Below are positions 57,154 to 64,000 of a stretch of 64,000 nt of DNA, one piece after another. The notes under the pieces were generated by a model, which was given only the letters and a program-made list of their open reading frames with translations, did not search any database and was not told the origin of the DNA. This DNA is from Anaerolineales bacterium (GTDB lineage: Bacteria > Chloroflexota > Anaerolineae > Anaerolineales > E44-bin32), in the NCBI GenBank assembly GCA_029210945.1, contig JARGGH010000011.1:1-64000 (forward strand), given 5' to 3'. Within the stretch, counting starts at the first letter, position 1. Every line of letters starts with the position of its first letter. The translations under genes and the position numbers were made by a program.

Positions 57154-57834
57154 TTAACGTGATGTCTGTTCGAAAAGGTCCACCGTCAAGCGCTGCACGC
57201 TGTAAGGGATACCCTCTCCAAGGCCGTCAATTTCCACAAGTCGGGTCGGCACCCCGGCGGCACCCTGACGTTCGATAAACAGATTGCCCGCCTCGATCGA
57301 TTGCTGATCCCTGCTCTCGACGATCGCCAAGATTGGGAAGCGCCCGACATGGCCCCCGCCGGGGTAACTGGTGGCTTCAATTGCGGAGACCCCTGCGATC
57401 GCCTGAGGGTAGCGGAAGGCGTAGCGCAGTGCAAAGCTGGCCGCCTCACCTCTGCCGGCCAGGAAGAACCGCTCCTGCAGACGATAGTTCTGGTAGAGCT
57501 CATTAAGGATGCCGGCCAGAATTCGTTCGTTGACCGGCCGGTCGAGTCCGCCCTCCCGGACATCCAGTTCGGGACACAGCAGGAAAAATTGATTCTCCTC
57601 GGCGATCTCAAACCACTCTGTGATGCAATCCAGGCTGTTTGATTTGCTGTCGTGCAGCGCGATAAAAAGCGGCCACTGCTGAAAATCCGTGTATCCCTGC
57701 GGGGTGTAGAGATAATAGCGGGATGGATGATCGTAGCTCAGCTCTGCAAAGCGATCGCCGGCTCCGCACGCGGATAAAAAAACCAATCCAACAATGCACA
57801 GCCATACGATAAGGTTTCGGTGATGGGATGCCAT
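57154..57834 (-). CDS. Lipoprotein with an alpha/beta-hydrolase fold, catalytic serine missing
   Basis: A 226-aa lipoprotein (lipobox FLSAC near 23). The rest resembles esterase/PHB-depolymerase-type hydrolases: YYLYTPQGYTDFQQWPLFIALHD, an oxyanion region, and YAFRYPQAIAGVSAIEAT. At the nucleophile elbow, where GxSxG is expected, the sequence is FFLAGRGEAASFAL, so the Ser is replaced by Gly. It is therefore probably a binding protein or pseudoenzyme. It abuts the LysM/lamin-tail gene, with which it may form a cell-surface unit. Confidence 0.75.
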   Translation of the reverse strand: MASHHRNLIVWLCIVGLVFLSACGAGDRFAELSYDHPSRYYLYTPQGYTDFQQWPLFIALHDSKSNSLDCITEWFEIAEENQFFLLCPELDVREGGLDRPVNERILAGILNELYQNYRLQERFFLAGRGEAASFALRYAFRYPQAIAGVSAIEATSYPGGGHVGRFPILAIVESRDQQSIEAGNLFIERQGAAGVPTRLVEIDGLGEGIPYSVQRLTVDLFEQTSR

Positions 57835-58586
57835 CAGCTTATCGGGATCTTGAACGTCGATTGAATGGCTCCCGAGGCGTCGCGCAGCTCGATCTGCTTA
57901 CCCGAAGTCCAGACCGCTTCGTTCAAACCCCAGTACAGATCGATGGTCGTATTTGTTCCAGGGCGAGTGTGCACTTCGACCGCCCCGGTGCTGTAGAAGG
58001 TGAATTCTGGAAAAGTGAAGCGGTGGCCGGCGCCGTCCGAAAGCGTCCAGCCCGCCATTGAAACCTCTCCGCCCTGATTCAACAGTCGTACCGATTCAAG
58101 CTCCAGATCGCCGGCGCCCTCGATGCCGTTGATGATAACGGTGAGCGACGAACTTTCACCGCGTGTGTCGCTCCCTTCCGGCTCAGGCTCAGTCGTCGCG
58201 GCGATCACGTTTTGATCCGGGCCTTCAATCGACGGCAGAACGATTACCTGACCGGCGGAGAGGCTGTTGGGATCGTCAATCCGGTTGGTCGACATGAGCA
58301 GCTCGATATCGACTTCGAAGACGTCGGCGATGTCTGACAGCGTATCGCCAACACGCACGGTATAGGTGCGGGGGGTCGGGGAAGGCGCCTTTGTCGGTGT
58401 GATCGTCGGCACACGGCTCGCCACCTGAGCGACCACATCAACAGTTGGCGAGGGCGTCTCCGAACTGCGCGGCGCGCCCGGCCGCCAGATGCTCAAGACG
58501 AGGATAACCGTCAACGCTGAGACAATGACGTTAAGTCCCAGATACAGCAGGTATTGCCGCCATGTCGCTCTTCGCACGGATCCCAT
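57834..58586 (-). CDS. LysM and lamin-tail-domain membrane-anchored protein
   Basis: A 250-aa secreted or anchored protein. An N-terminal hydrophobic helix (YLLYLGLNVIVSALTVILVL) is followed by a Thr/Pro linker, a LysM repeat (YTVRVGDTLSDIADVFEVD, then LSAGQVIVLPS), and a C-terminal lamin-tail-like domain with GDLELESVRLLNQGGEVSM and RFTFPEFTFYSTGAVEVHT. LysM binds peptidoglycan-type glycans; lamin-tail domains in bacteria occur in surface proteins and nucleases. I place the start at 58586 rather than 58652. Its stop abuts the start of the next - strand gene. Confidence 0.8.
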   Translation of the reverse strand: MGSVRRATWRQYLLYLGLNVIVSALTVILVLSIWRPGAPRSSETPSPTVDVVAQVASRVPTITPTKAPSPTPRTYTVRVGDTLSDIADVFEVDIELLMSTNRIDDPNSLSAGQVIVLPSIEGPDQNVIAATTEPEPEGSDTRGESSSLTVIINGIEGAGDLELESVRLLNQGGEVSMAGWTLSDGAGHRFTFPEFTFYSTGAVEVHTRPGTNTTIDLYWGLNEAVWTSGKQIELRDASGAIQSTFKIPIS

Positions 58587-58736
58587 GACCGCGCATGATA
58601 GCACAGCTTCTCTTGAAAAGGAATTGACGCCCTCCAAGCCGAAGGCATACAATTGTTTCCAGTTGGCCAGAGCCGCGAGCTTTCATTGAGAGGGAACGGT
58701 CGTCAACCCGCACAATCATGATAAGGATGTTCCTCC

Positions 58737-59213
58737 ATGCCCTATATCATCGACGGACACAACTTGATCGCCGCGATGCCCGGCATCGAACTGCACGACC
58801 CCGATGATGAGCGTGCCTTGCTCGAGCTCCTGCAGCCGCTTGCAGCACTCGAAACGCGTCAGATTTTCGTCTACTTCGACCAGGGCCGGACAGGGGGGCG
58901 GAACGAGTTCAAGTTCGGCCGGGTCAGGGTGCGATTTGCCGTCCCACCTCGCACGGCCGATGATGCGATCCGCGCCCATCTGCAGAAGATCAGCGCCGAA
59001 GCGCCAAACTGGGTCATCGTCTCCTCCGACCGCGAAGTCCAACAGGAGGCGGCGCGAGTGGGCGCGCGCACGCTCAGCAGCCCCGCCTTTATCGAAGAGA
59101 AACTCAAACAGAGTGGCGCCCGACCCGAGGATGAAAAGCCCCGGGCGCCGCTTTCGCCGCACGAAATTGAACGCTGGGAGGCGCTCTTCCGCGACGGAGA
59201 AGAAGAGGTTTAA
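58737..59213 (+). CDS. YacP-like NYN-domain RNase
   Basis: A 158-aa NYN/PIN-like protein. It shows the YIIDGHNLIAAMP motif with catalytic Asp, the middle FVYFDQG, and WVIVSSDREVQQEAA, which together give the acidic metal-binding centre. In related bacteria YacP-like (Rae1) enzymes are RNases that act on translated mRNA. It stands alone, immediately upstream of a small structured RNA. Confidence 0.85.
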   Translation: MPYIIDGHNLIAAMPGIELHDPDDERALLELLQPLAALETRQIFVYFDQGRTGGRNEFKFGRVRVRFAVPPRTADDAIRAHLQKISAEAPNWVIVSSDREVQQEAARVGARTLSSPAFIEEKLKQSGARPEDEKPRAPLSPHEIERWEALFRDGEEEV

Positions 59214-59223
59214 TTAATTATTA

Positions 59224-59252
59224 ATGCAATTCAGACCCGTTTGGTGTATTAT
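59224..59252 (+). promoter_or_regulatory. Promoter for the 59259 small RNA
   Basis: TATTAT (59247-59252) as -10, with a degenerate -35 ATGCAA at 59224-59229 (17-bp spacer). Transcription would start near 59259, exactly at the base of the first stem of the RNA below. Confidence 0.55.
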
Positions 59253-59258
59253 ATGGGT

Positions 59259-59414
59259 AGGACAAGCTGACTTTCGTAAGGATGTGTTGGTATCACAGTT
59301 TGTCTCAGGGGCGTCATCTCATCGAAGCCGTGCTTCCCCCCTGCACGTTCGATGGGACCCCGAAGATCAAGGACCGCCGGATGGTCCCCCCCCACATCCG
59401 GCGGTCCTCTTTTT
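59259..59414 (+). ncRNA. Structured small RNA with C-rich loops, no known family recognised
   Basis: A ~156-nt apparently free-standing RNA. The 5' stem-loop pairs GACAAGCTG (59261-59269) with CAGTTTGTC (59296-59304). The second domain nests GGGG/CCCC, CATCGAA/TTCGATG and GTGC/GCAC (59308-59361) with a TTCCCCCCT loop. The third is a 14-bp perfect terminator stem (59370-59383 with 59395-59408), loop GTCCCCCCCCA, followed by CTTTTT. No + strand gene follows, so it is not an obvious leader. Exposed C-rich loops suit pairing with Shine-Dalgarno sequences. Not a recognised 6S, SRP or tmRNA. Confidence 0.65.
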
Positions 59415-59471
59415 AAGCAGATACGCCCCTTACGGGGCGCTCATCATCAATCGTCGTTTGACAGATCCCGC

Positions 59472-60359
59472 TCAGTTCTCGGGAAAATAAACCGCCACGA
59501 CCGAGACGTCGGCACCTGCTCCGGCCTGTTCGGCTTTCTGCACAAGCGCTTCGCAATAGGCCTGGGGGCTGCTGTGCTGCGCGGCCTCGGCGCGCATCTC
59601 TTCTTCGTCCAGTGTGCTCCACAAGCCGTCCGAACACAGCAGCAGAAAACCGTCCCGCGGGATTGCTTCCACGTGAATATCGACCTTTACATCGATCGCT
59701 TTGCCCATCGCGTTCCAGAGCACATCCCGCTGTGGATGGGCCAGCGCTTCCTTCGCATCGATCGTGCCCGTCTCGACGAGTTCCTGGACCAGCGAATGAT
59801 CGCGCGTTATCTGGCGGATCTCATCGCCGCTCAGGATGTAGGCGCGGCTATCCCCGACATGCCCCAGAATCATTTGTTGATCAAAAACGAGCGCGCTGGT
59901 GAGCGTCGTTGCGCGGCCTTCTGCTTGAGCACGCACCTCGCGATTGGCTTGCTGAATCGCAAGGCGCATCATTTCCTGCAGTGAGCGGGTATGGGTAACG
60001 GGTTCGGGTTCAAGAAAATCCAGGATCGCGCCCTGAGCGATATTCCGTCCAAGGCTGCGCACGGCCAGAGTGCTGGCCTTCAACCCGGCCGCATCTTCTC
60101 CATCACCGTCGGCGATGCAGAAGAGACCGAAGTCAGGTAAGTCATCATTGCCATCAGAAGTGCCGCTCAGCAAGAACAGCGCGTCGTTGTTCGTCGTGCG
60201 CCCCTTCCCTTTCGCCTGTGCAGCTCCACTGCTGATGTGCCGGCGCGCCCCGGCGGGCTTTTCGCCGCTCACCCGGCGAGGATCAAGTGGTGCCGTGGCT
60301 GCTTGATCCGGGGGTGGTTGGTCTGGTCCAGCGAAGAAGCGCCGGATGACTTCCATCAA
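59472..60359 (-). CDS. PP2C-family serine/threonine phosphatase
   Basis: A 295-aa metal-dependent phosphatase. After a variable low-complexity N-terminus (about 1-55) it has the PP2C motifs: NDALFLL, FCIADGDGEDAAG (Asp-Gly metal ligands), GHVGDSRAYILSG, and LLLCSDGLWSTLDEEE, then a C-terminal ADVSVVAVYF. It removes phosphate from Ser/Thr in bacterial signalling; the partner kinase is not in the window. It is convergent with the small RNA gene. Confidence 0.9.
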   Translation of the reverse strand: MMEVIRRFFAGPDQPPPDQAATAPLDPRRVSGEKPAGARRHISSGAAQAKGKGRTTNNDALFLLSGTSDGNDDLPDFGLFCIADGDGEDAAGLKASTLAVRSLGRNIAQGAILDFLEPEPVTHTRSLQEMMRLAIQQANREVRAQAEGRATTLTSALVFDQQMILGHVGDSRAYILSGDEIRQITRDHSLVQELVETGTIDAKEALAHPQRDVLWNAMGKAIDVKVDIHVEAIPRDGFLLLCSDGLWSTLDEEEMRAEAAQHSSPQAYCEALVQKAEQAGAGADVSVVAVYFPEN

Positions 60360-60527
60360 TTTGTCCTGCCTTTCAAAAGAGACCAGCGACCATTTTACAA
60401 TCGAGACTAGCTCGCGGCAAGAACGATGCCAGCCCGTGCCGTGCTTCTACATCGGCACCGCTCCCCTGAGCCTAAGAAGCGAGTGAACGAACGCCCGGAA
60501 GAAAGGGGGTGTTTGCTCAAGCAAAAG

Positions 60528-60600
60528 TGGGCCCGGCAGGATTCGAACCTGCGACCAACCGGTTATGAGCCGGCCGCTCTAACCACTGAGCTACGGGCCC
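60528..60600 (-). tRNA. tRNA with CAT anticodon (Met or Ile2)
   Basis: 73-nt cloverleaf on the minus strand, GGGCCCGTAGCTCAGTGG at the 5' end and anticodon CAT. It could be elongator Met or Ile2, in which C34 is modified to lysidine. TTAGAGC and TTGGTCGC elements are more like known Ile2 genes, but that is not decisive. It is not initiator-like (no three consecutive GC pairs in the anticodon stem as in fMet). Confidence 0.9.
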
Positions 60601-60699
60601 GGAGCCCCACTATTGTAGCATCCTTACTTTGTTGAGGGAGGGATCTTCCAGTGTGCTTCAGACGCAGATAAAAAGGAAGACCGCCTCGAGCGGTCTCAG

Positions 60700-60771
60700 A
60701 GCGGGCGACGGGATTCGAACCCGTGAATGTCAGCTTGGAAGGCTGATGCCTTACCACTTGGCGACGCCCGC
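60700..60771 (-). tRNA. tRNA-Gly (TCC)
   Basis: 72-nt cloverleaf on the minus strand, GCGGGCGTCGCCAAGTGG at the 5' end and TTCCAAG around anticodon TCC. It is preceded by a 100-bp gap from the CAT tRNA. Confidence 0.95.
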
Positions 60772-60845
60772 GTGTGATCGCATTCTAATTCCCCCGGTGC
60801 GGGGGGTCAAGCAACGAGCATACTTACCATGTCGTGCGGATGATT

Positions 60846-61172
60846 TTAGAGGACCGGCAGTCCCAGGTCATCTTGAGCGGATCCGGTGCCGTTGGTGACG
60901 AGGCGTTCATCACCGCCCTTCCCCTCGAGGCGCACGCGCTGGTTTGCAACATAGTTACCGGGGATTTTGACCGGGTCCCCGGTGACAATCCTGGCGCCGG
61001 ATTTGATTTTTTTCAGCAATGTATCTCGCTCAAAGATCCGTACGTCACTCCATATTACTCCGCGACGCTCATAGCCTCTAGCGAATTCCAGCACCCCGTC
61101 CTCGGTATACCGTGCGGCCACCAGGACGATGTCCAGTCTGCGAGAATCCTTATTCACTTTTTGACCGCGCAC
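60846..61172 (-). CDS. Conserved hypothetical protein
   Basis: A 108-aa basic, soluble protein. The DSRRLDIVLVAARYTEDGVLE and FARGYERRGVIWSDVRIFER segments look conserved, and the C-terminus is Asp/Gly-rich with GSAQDDLGLPVL. I do not recognise a named family. It may be transcribed with the neighbouring tRNAs. An internal GTG at 61157 is an alternative start. Confidence 0.65.
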   Translation of the reverse strand: MRGQKVNKDSRRLDIVLVAARYTEDGVLEFARGYERRGVIWSDVRIFERDTLLKKIKSGARIVTGDPVKIPGNYVANQRVRLEGKGGDERLVTNGTGSAQDDLGLPVL

Positions 61173-61209
61173 CGAACCCTCCCATGCCTACGGTGTTATA
61201 TACAAACAG

Positions 61210-61283
61210 TCGGGGTGGGCGGACTTGAACCGCCGACCTCCGCGTCCCAAACGCGGCGCGCTTCCACGCTGCGCTACACCCCG
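61210..61283 (-). tRNA. tRNA-Pro (TGG)
   Basis: 74-nt cloverleaf on the minus strand starting CGGGGTGTAGCGCAGC, anticodon loop TTTGGGA (anticodon TGG, G37). The unusual C1-G72 first pair is typical of bacterial proline tRNA. Confidence 0.95.
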
Positions 61284-61719
61284 GCTGCGATGAGTATAAA
61301 ACTCAAGGGTGTAGGGGTCAAGCATCGAGGCTAAATGGAATAGAGAGCGGGGAGTGGAAATAATGTGACCAGGGCACTCTGTTACTCTGACACCCGGGCA
61401 CACAGGAACGATGCTCCGATGGCGACCAGCCCCTCGCCCCTTGGGGGCGAGCGGTTCGGGGTGAGAGGTCCATCAATCACGACGCCTCGGTAGTCCTACC
61501 GAAAGTGCTTTCACGCCCTTGGCTCAAGCGCCTCCTTCTTTCACCACAGTACGGGCTGAAGCGCGTGGCTTTATTGGGGAGGAACTTGGAATGAGAGCTG
61601 CGGATGCAGGGATGGCGAGATCTGGCCCCCGGGCATATCAGGGCCGGAGACGACTTTAAAGAGGCAGCCCCTACTCCTCTTCGATCTTGCGCGCCTTGTC
61701 TGAAATATGATGAAGAAAG
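61284..61719. repeat. Non-coding gap with a REP-like CTCGCCCC/GGGGCGAG element
   Basis: A 436-bp region without a gene. CTCGCCCC TTG GGGGCGAG (61433-61451), followed by CGGTTCGGGGTGAG, is typical of widely scattered extragenic palindromic elements. Open frames overlapping it are not convincing. Confidence 0.5.
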
Positions 61720-61740
61720 GGCACGGCTGAGCCGTGCCCT
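61720..61740 (-). terminator. lexA terminator
   Basis: GGGCACGGC TGA GCCGTGCCC on the plus strand; read on the minus strand the hairpin is followed by TTTCTTC. It lies 34 bp past the lexA stop. Confidence 0.75.
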
Positions 61741-61773
61741 CACAAATGTTTATTCTGTTTCAGGAACCGCTGA

Positions 61774-62433
61774 TCAATCCAACTGGCGGATGACCAGCAT
61801 CACCTTGCCCTGGACTTCCATCCGTTCCGTAGGTTCGATGATGATCGCGTCCATCAGCGGGTTGGCCGGCTGCAGCCGCACCCGGTTCCCATCACGGTAA
61901 ATATATTTTAAGGTTGTTTCCTCACGCTCCTGCAGCCAGACCGCAACCATGTCGCCGTTGTGCCACTCAGGCTCCCTGCGCATCACGACGATGTCACCGT
62001 CGCTGACCATCGCGTCGATCATCGAATCGCCGCGCACTTCCAGCGCAAACAGGTCCTCCGCAGGACCAACCATATCGCGCGTGATTTCGATCGCTTCGTC
62101 CGCACCGAACATCGGCGAATCGGTCCCGGGGAGCGGCACCGGCTCGCTGGCGAAAATGCGGCCCACCATCGGGATGCGGATGACATCGCCCAGCGACCCG
62201 GTCGCCTTCACAAGCTTATCCGTCAGACGGATGCCGCGCGACACATTCTGGTCGCGATCGAGAAACCCCTCTTCGACCAGCCGGTTAAGGTTGTAGTTAA
62301 CCACTGATGTCGATGAGATATTCACCGCTTTGCCGATCTGGCGGATCGAGGGCGGGTACCCGTTCTCGACGGTGAAATGCTGGATATAATCGAGCATGCG
62401 GTGCTGTCGATCGGTTAGTTTCTTTTTCGCCAT
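61774..62433 (-). CDS. lexA: LexA repressor
   Basis: A 219-aa SOS repressor. Residues 1-70 are a winged helix-turn-helix DNA-binding domain (MAKKKLTDRQHRMLDYI, then SIRQIGKAVNISSTSVVNYN). The S24-type protease domain has catalytic Ser137 (RGDSMIDAM) and Lys176 (TTLKYIYR). The self-cleavage bond would be Ala95-Ser96, in contrast to Ala-Gly in most LexA proteins. The start follows CAGGAGGCGATA; 21 upstream in-frame residues are rejected. Its own promoter carries a LexA box, so it is autoregulated. Confidence 0.95.
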   Translation of the reverse strand: MAKKKLTDRQHRMLDYIQHFTVENGYPPSIRQIGKAVNISSTSVVNYNLNRLVEEGFLDRDQNVSRGIRLTDKLVKATGSLGDVIRIPMVGRIFASEPVPLPGTDSPMFGADEAIEITRDMVGPAEDLFALEVRGDSMIDAMVSDGDIVVMRREPEWHNGDMVAVWLQEREETTLKYIYRDGNRVRLQPANPLMDAIIIEPTERMEVQGKVMLVIRQLD

Positions 62434-62504
62434 TATCGCCTCCTGGCAGTCACCCAGCTTCTTACAACACCGGACGACCTGTTGCAGGGCGCACACTTGT
62501 TCGT

Positions 62505-62533
62505 ATTTTAGCGGAACATACGTTCTATGTCAA
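62505..62533 (-). promoter_or_regulatory. lexA promoter with an SOS box
   Basis: On the minus strand TTGACA (62533-62528) and TAAAAT (62510-62505) with 17-bp spacing. A perfect dyad GAACATACGTTC (62514-62525) fills the spacer; it matches the GAAC-N4-GTTC LexA box of Gram-positive bacteria and Chloroflexota. LexA bound here would block RNA polymerase. Confidence 0.9.
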
Positions 62534-63264
62534 GCGAGCGTAGTGGTTTAGCCAGAACGGCGTTTTCGGCAGGGCAATCCCCTTTTGATGCCGGAACTCG
62601 GGATCAGGCAATCGGGGATCAGGAATTCATGGTCACCCGGACGCCGAGCGCTCGTAGGCAAACTTCCGGACTCCCCATACAGAATTCCACGGGCGATCGC
62701 GCTCGCGGAGTCCGTCAGCTTGCTGACGGCTGCGCAGCAGAACGGAGATCGTTACGCAGGCCAATCAGGCCTCCCCGTTTGCCGGCTCCCGCCAGCCCCG
62801 AAGGCAAGCCTTCGGACTCCAACCAACAACTGTTATCTTGAAACCTATTTATGCAACCCGGGTGCCGGGGTGCCTGATCCGCCGGGTGCCATGCAGGTGA
62901 GAAAAAAAGGCTCGTTAGCTTCTCCCATCACTTGAACCCCTCTAGCAATGTTCTCAGGCCCGATTGTGGGGTAGGCACGAAGCGTAAGCCGCCGCTCAAG
63001 AACCTGTGTCGACCTGGTCATGATGACGGTCCGATGATCGCGCTCCAACAGCCCATCATGCTGGATCTGATCAACGGTAAGCTGCTTAGCAATTGCGAAC
63101 TGCCCCATGGTAAAAATCTCCTGGCTATTCACAGAATACAGCATGCTGTAGAGCCCTTAGAAACCGCCAAGAATTGTCCCGGGATCGTGCGCGCCGCGCA
63201 CAGTTGCGCTCGCCGATCACGCAAGTACAATGCGGATATTCGCCATAATCCATGAGGGAACAGC
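62534..63264. other. Long gap between lexA and xpt
   Basis: A 731-bp region with no convincing gene. A GGGATCAGGAA-like repeat at 62605-62626 is shared with the 23S-5S spacer. A minus-strand open frame (62845-63144) has protein-like stretches but no ribosome site. The xpt start is preceded by a GAGGGAACAGC site; no purine riboswitch was found. Confidence 0.45.
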
Positions 63265-63837
63265 ATGCAAGCATTGAAGGAACGCATACTTGCCGAAGGT
63301 CAAAATCTTGGCGGGGGGATCCTCAAGGTGGATGGTTTCATTAACCATCAAGTCGATCCGGGTTTAATGCAAGCCTGCGGGGAAGAACTCGCCCGACGCT
63401 TCGCCAACATCGGCGCCACCAAGGTGCTCACCGCGGAGATATCCGGGATCGCCCCGGCACTGACGACTGCAGGCCAGCTTAATTTACCAGTCGTCTATGC
63501 CCGCAAACACAAACCAATCACGATGCCCGATCAAGTCTTTCTCACCCTCACCCCTTCGCATACCAAAGGCCGCACCGTTGAATTGATCGTCTCCCCTGAA
63601 TACCTCGGCGCGAAGGAGCGCGTGCTCATCATCGACGATTTCCTCGCTTCCGGTCAGACCATCCTCGGTCTGGTACGCCTCGCTCAAGCCGCCGGTGCGA
63701 GCATCGTCGGGATCGGCGCGCTGGTCGAGAAAGCCTTTGAGGGTGGACGCGCGGCGCTGGAATATTTGAACGTCCCCATCGAGTCACTCGCCATCATTTC
63801 ACGCATGGAAGGTGACGAGATCACCTTCTCGGACTGA
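63265..63837 (+). CDS. xpt: Xanthine phosphoribosyltransferase
   Basis: A 190-aa type I phosphoribosyltransferase. It opens [18 protein letters not shown], has [19 protein letters not shown] and the PRPP-binding loop [16 protein letters not shown] near 120. It converts xanthine to XMP in purine salvage. Its length matches the Xpt family. It precedes guaA by 4 bp, so XMP formation and conversion to GMP are co-expressed. Confidence 0.93.
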   Translation: MQALKERILAEGQNLGGGILKVDGFINHQVDPGLMQACGEELARRFANIGATKVLTAEISGIAPALTTAGQLNLPVVYARKHKPITMPDQVFLTLTPSHTKGRTVELIVSPEYLGAKERVLIIDDFLASGQTILGLVRLAQAAGASIVGIGALVEKAFEGGRAALEYLNVPIESLAIISRMEGDEITFSD

Positions 63838-63841
63838 CTCT

Positions 63842-64000
63842 ATGGATGCGATCGCGATCCTCGATTTCGGATCACAGTATGCACAACTGATTGCACGTCG
63901 TGTGCGCGAGGCGCATGTCTATTGCGAGCTCTTCCCCTTCGACGCGCCTGCTTCCGAAGTGCTCACCCTCGATCCGCGTGGGTTTATCCTCTCCGGCGGG
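63842..64000 (+). CDS. guaA: GMP synthase (glutamine-hydrolysing), 5' end only
   Basis: The first 53 codons are present and the gene runs off the window. It starts [20 protein letters not shown], the conserved beginning of the glutamine amidotransferase domain, and includes the FILSGG strand before the oxyanion loop. GMP synthase makes GMP from XMP. It follows xpt by 4 bp and is probably in the same transcript. Confidence 0.93.
   Translation, partial: MDAIAILDFGSQYAQLIARRVREAHVYCELFPFDAPASEVLTLDPRGFILSGG

Noticed and set aside
59259..59414. 6S RNA, SRP RNA or tmRNA
   Set aside because: No central bubble with closing ends, no SRP tetraloop/Alu core, no tRNA-like ends.
59224..59490. 88-aa open frame on the + strand
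   Set aside because: Overlaps the structured RNA and its terminator, reads into the PP2C gene and has no ribosome site.
62845..63144. 99-aa minus-strand open frame
   Set aside because: No ribosome site, low-quality composition; not supported enough to call.

Overview
The window looks like a chromosomal segment of a Chloroflexota bacterium, probably Anaerolineae-like. This is inferred from gene content (non-pyrrolysine MttB-family methyltransferases with corrinoid proteins, a deazaflavin-dependent nitroreductase-like protein, a fused MetV-MetF) and from a LexA box of the GAAC-N4-GTTC type. Placing it firmly would need a comparison of the complete 16S rRNA gene at about 52026-53537. There are no phage genes, transposases or CRISPR arrays.

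Region 1 (1-14000) is a mixed set of small genes, mostly on the + strand. It holds a MoaD/ThiS-like sulfur carrier, a DUF6958 protein, an APH(6)-like kinase, small membrane proteins, a HAD hydrolase, a FabF ketoacyl synthase, a glyoxalase-fold protein, a DinB protein, a B3/B4-domain protein, PanD, a CPBP protease and two lipoproteins. One small gene at 7852-8106 has an in-frame amber codon.

Region 2 (14000-43000) is the main feature: an island of about 29 kb for corrinoid-dependent methyl transfer. It encodes four MttB-family methyltransferases, none with an in-frame UAG and so not pyrrolysine enzymes, and three corrinoid proteins with the base-off DxHxxG motif. It also encodes a pterin-binding methyltransferase that would pass the methyl group to or from tetrahydrofolate, a fused MetV-MetF methylene-THF reductase and a [2Fe-2S] RACo-like activator. 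Two HyuA-like ASKHA proteins, a DUF1638 protein, a three-subunit flavoprotein oxidase resembling opine/hydroxyproline dehydrogenases, two GntR/FCD regulators and a complete Liv-type ABC importer complete the set. A cobalamin riboswitch followed by an intrinsic terminator precedes the importer. The simplest model is import of N-methylated compounds (betaines or similar), B12-dependent demethylation, entry of the methyl group into the folate pool, and oxidation of the demethylated product. The substrates cannot be read from the sequence.

Region 3 (43000-48090) is mostly on the - strand: membrane protein, deazaflavin oxidoreductase, P-loop kinase-like protein, bacterioferritin, MocR/LysN-like aminotransferase and a primary-type sigma-70 factor. 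Region 4 (48089-53880) is a complete rRNA operon on the - strand, 16S-tRNA-Ile-tRNA-Ala-23S-5S, with two tandem consensus promoters upstream and an intrinsic terminator downstream. Region 5 (53970-64000) holds housekeeping genes: recR, ybaB and dnaX, tatA, a hydrolase-like lipoprotein lacking the nucleophile motif, a LysM/lamin-tail protein, a YacP/NYN protein, a PP2C phosphatase, three tRNA genes, lexA with an SOS box in its own promoter, xpt and the start of guaA. Between yacP and the PP2C gene lies an apparently free-standing structured RNA (about 59259-59414) with two poly-C loops. I do not recognise this RNA.
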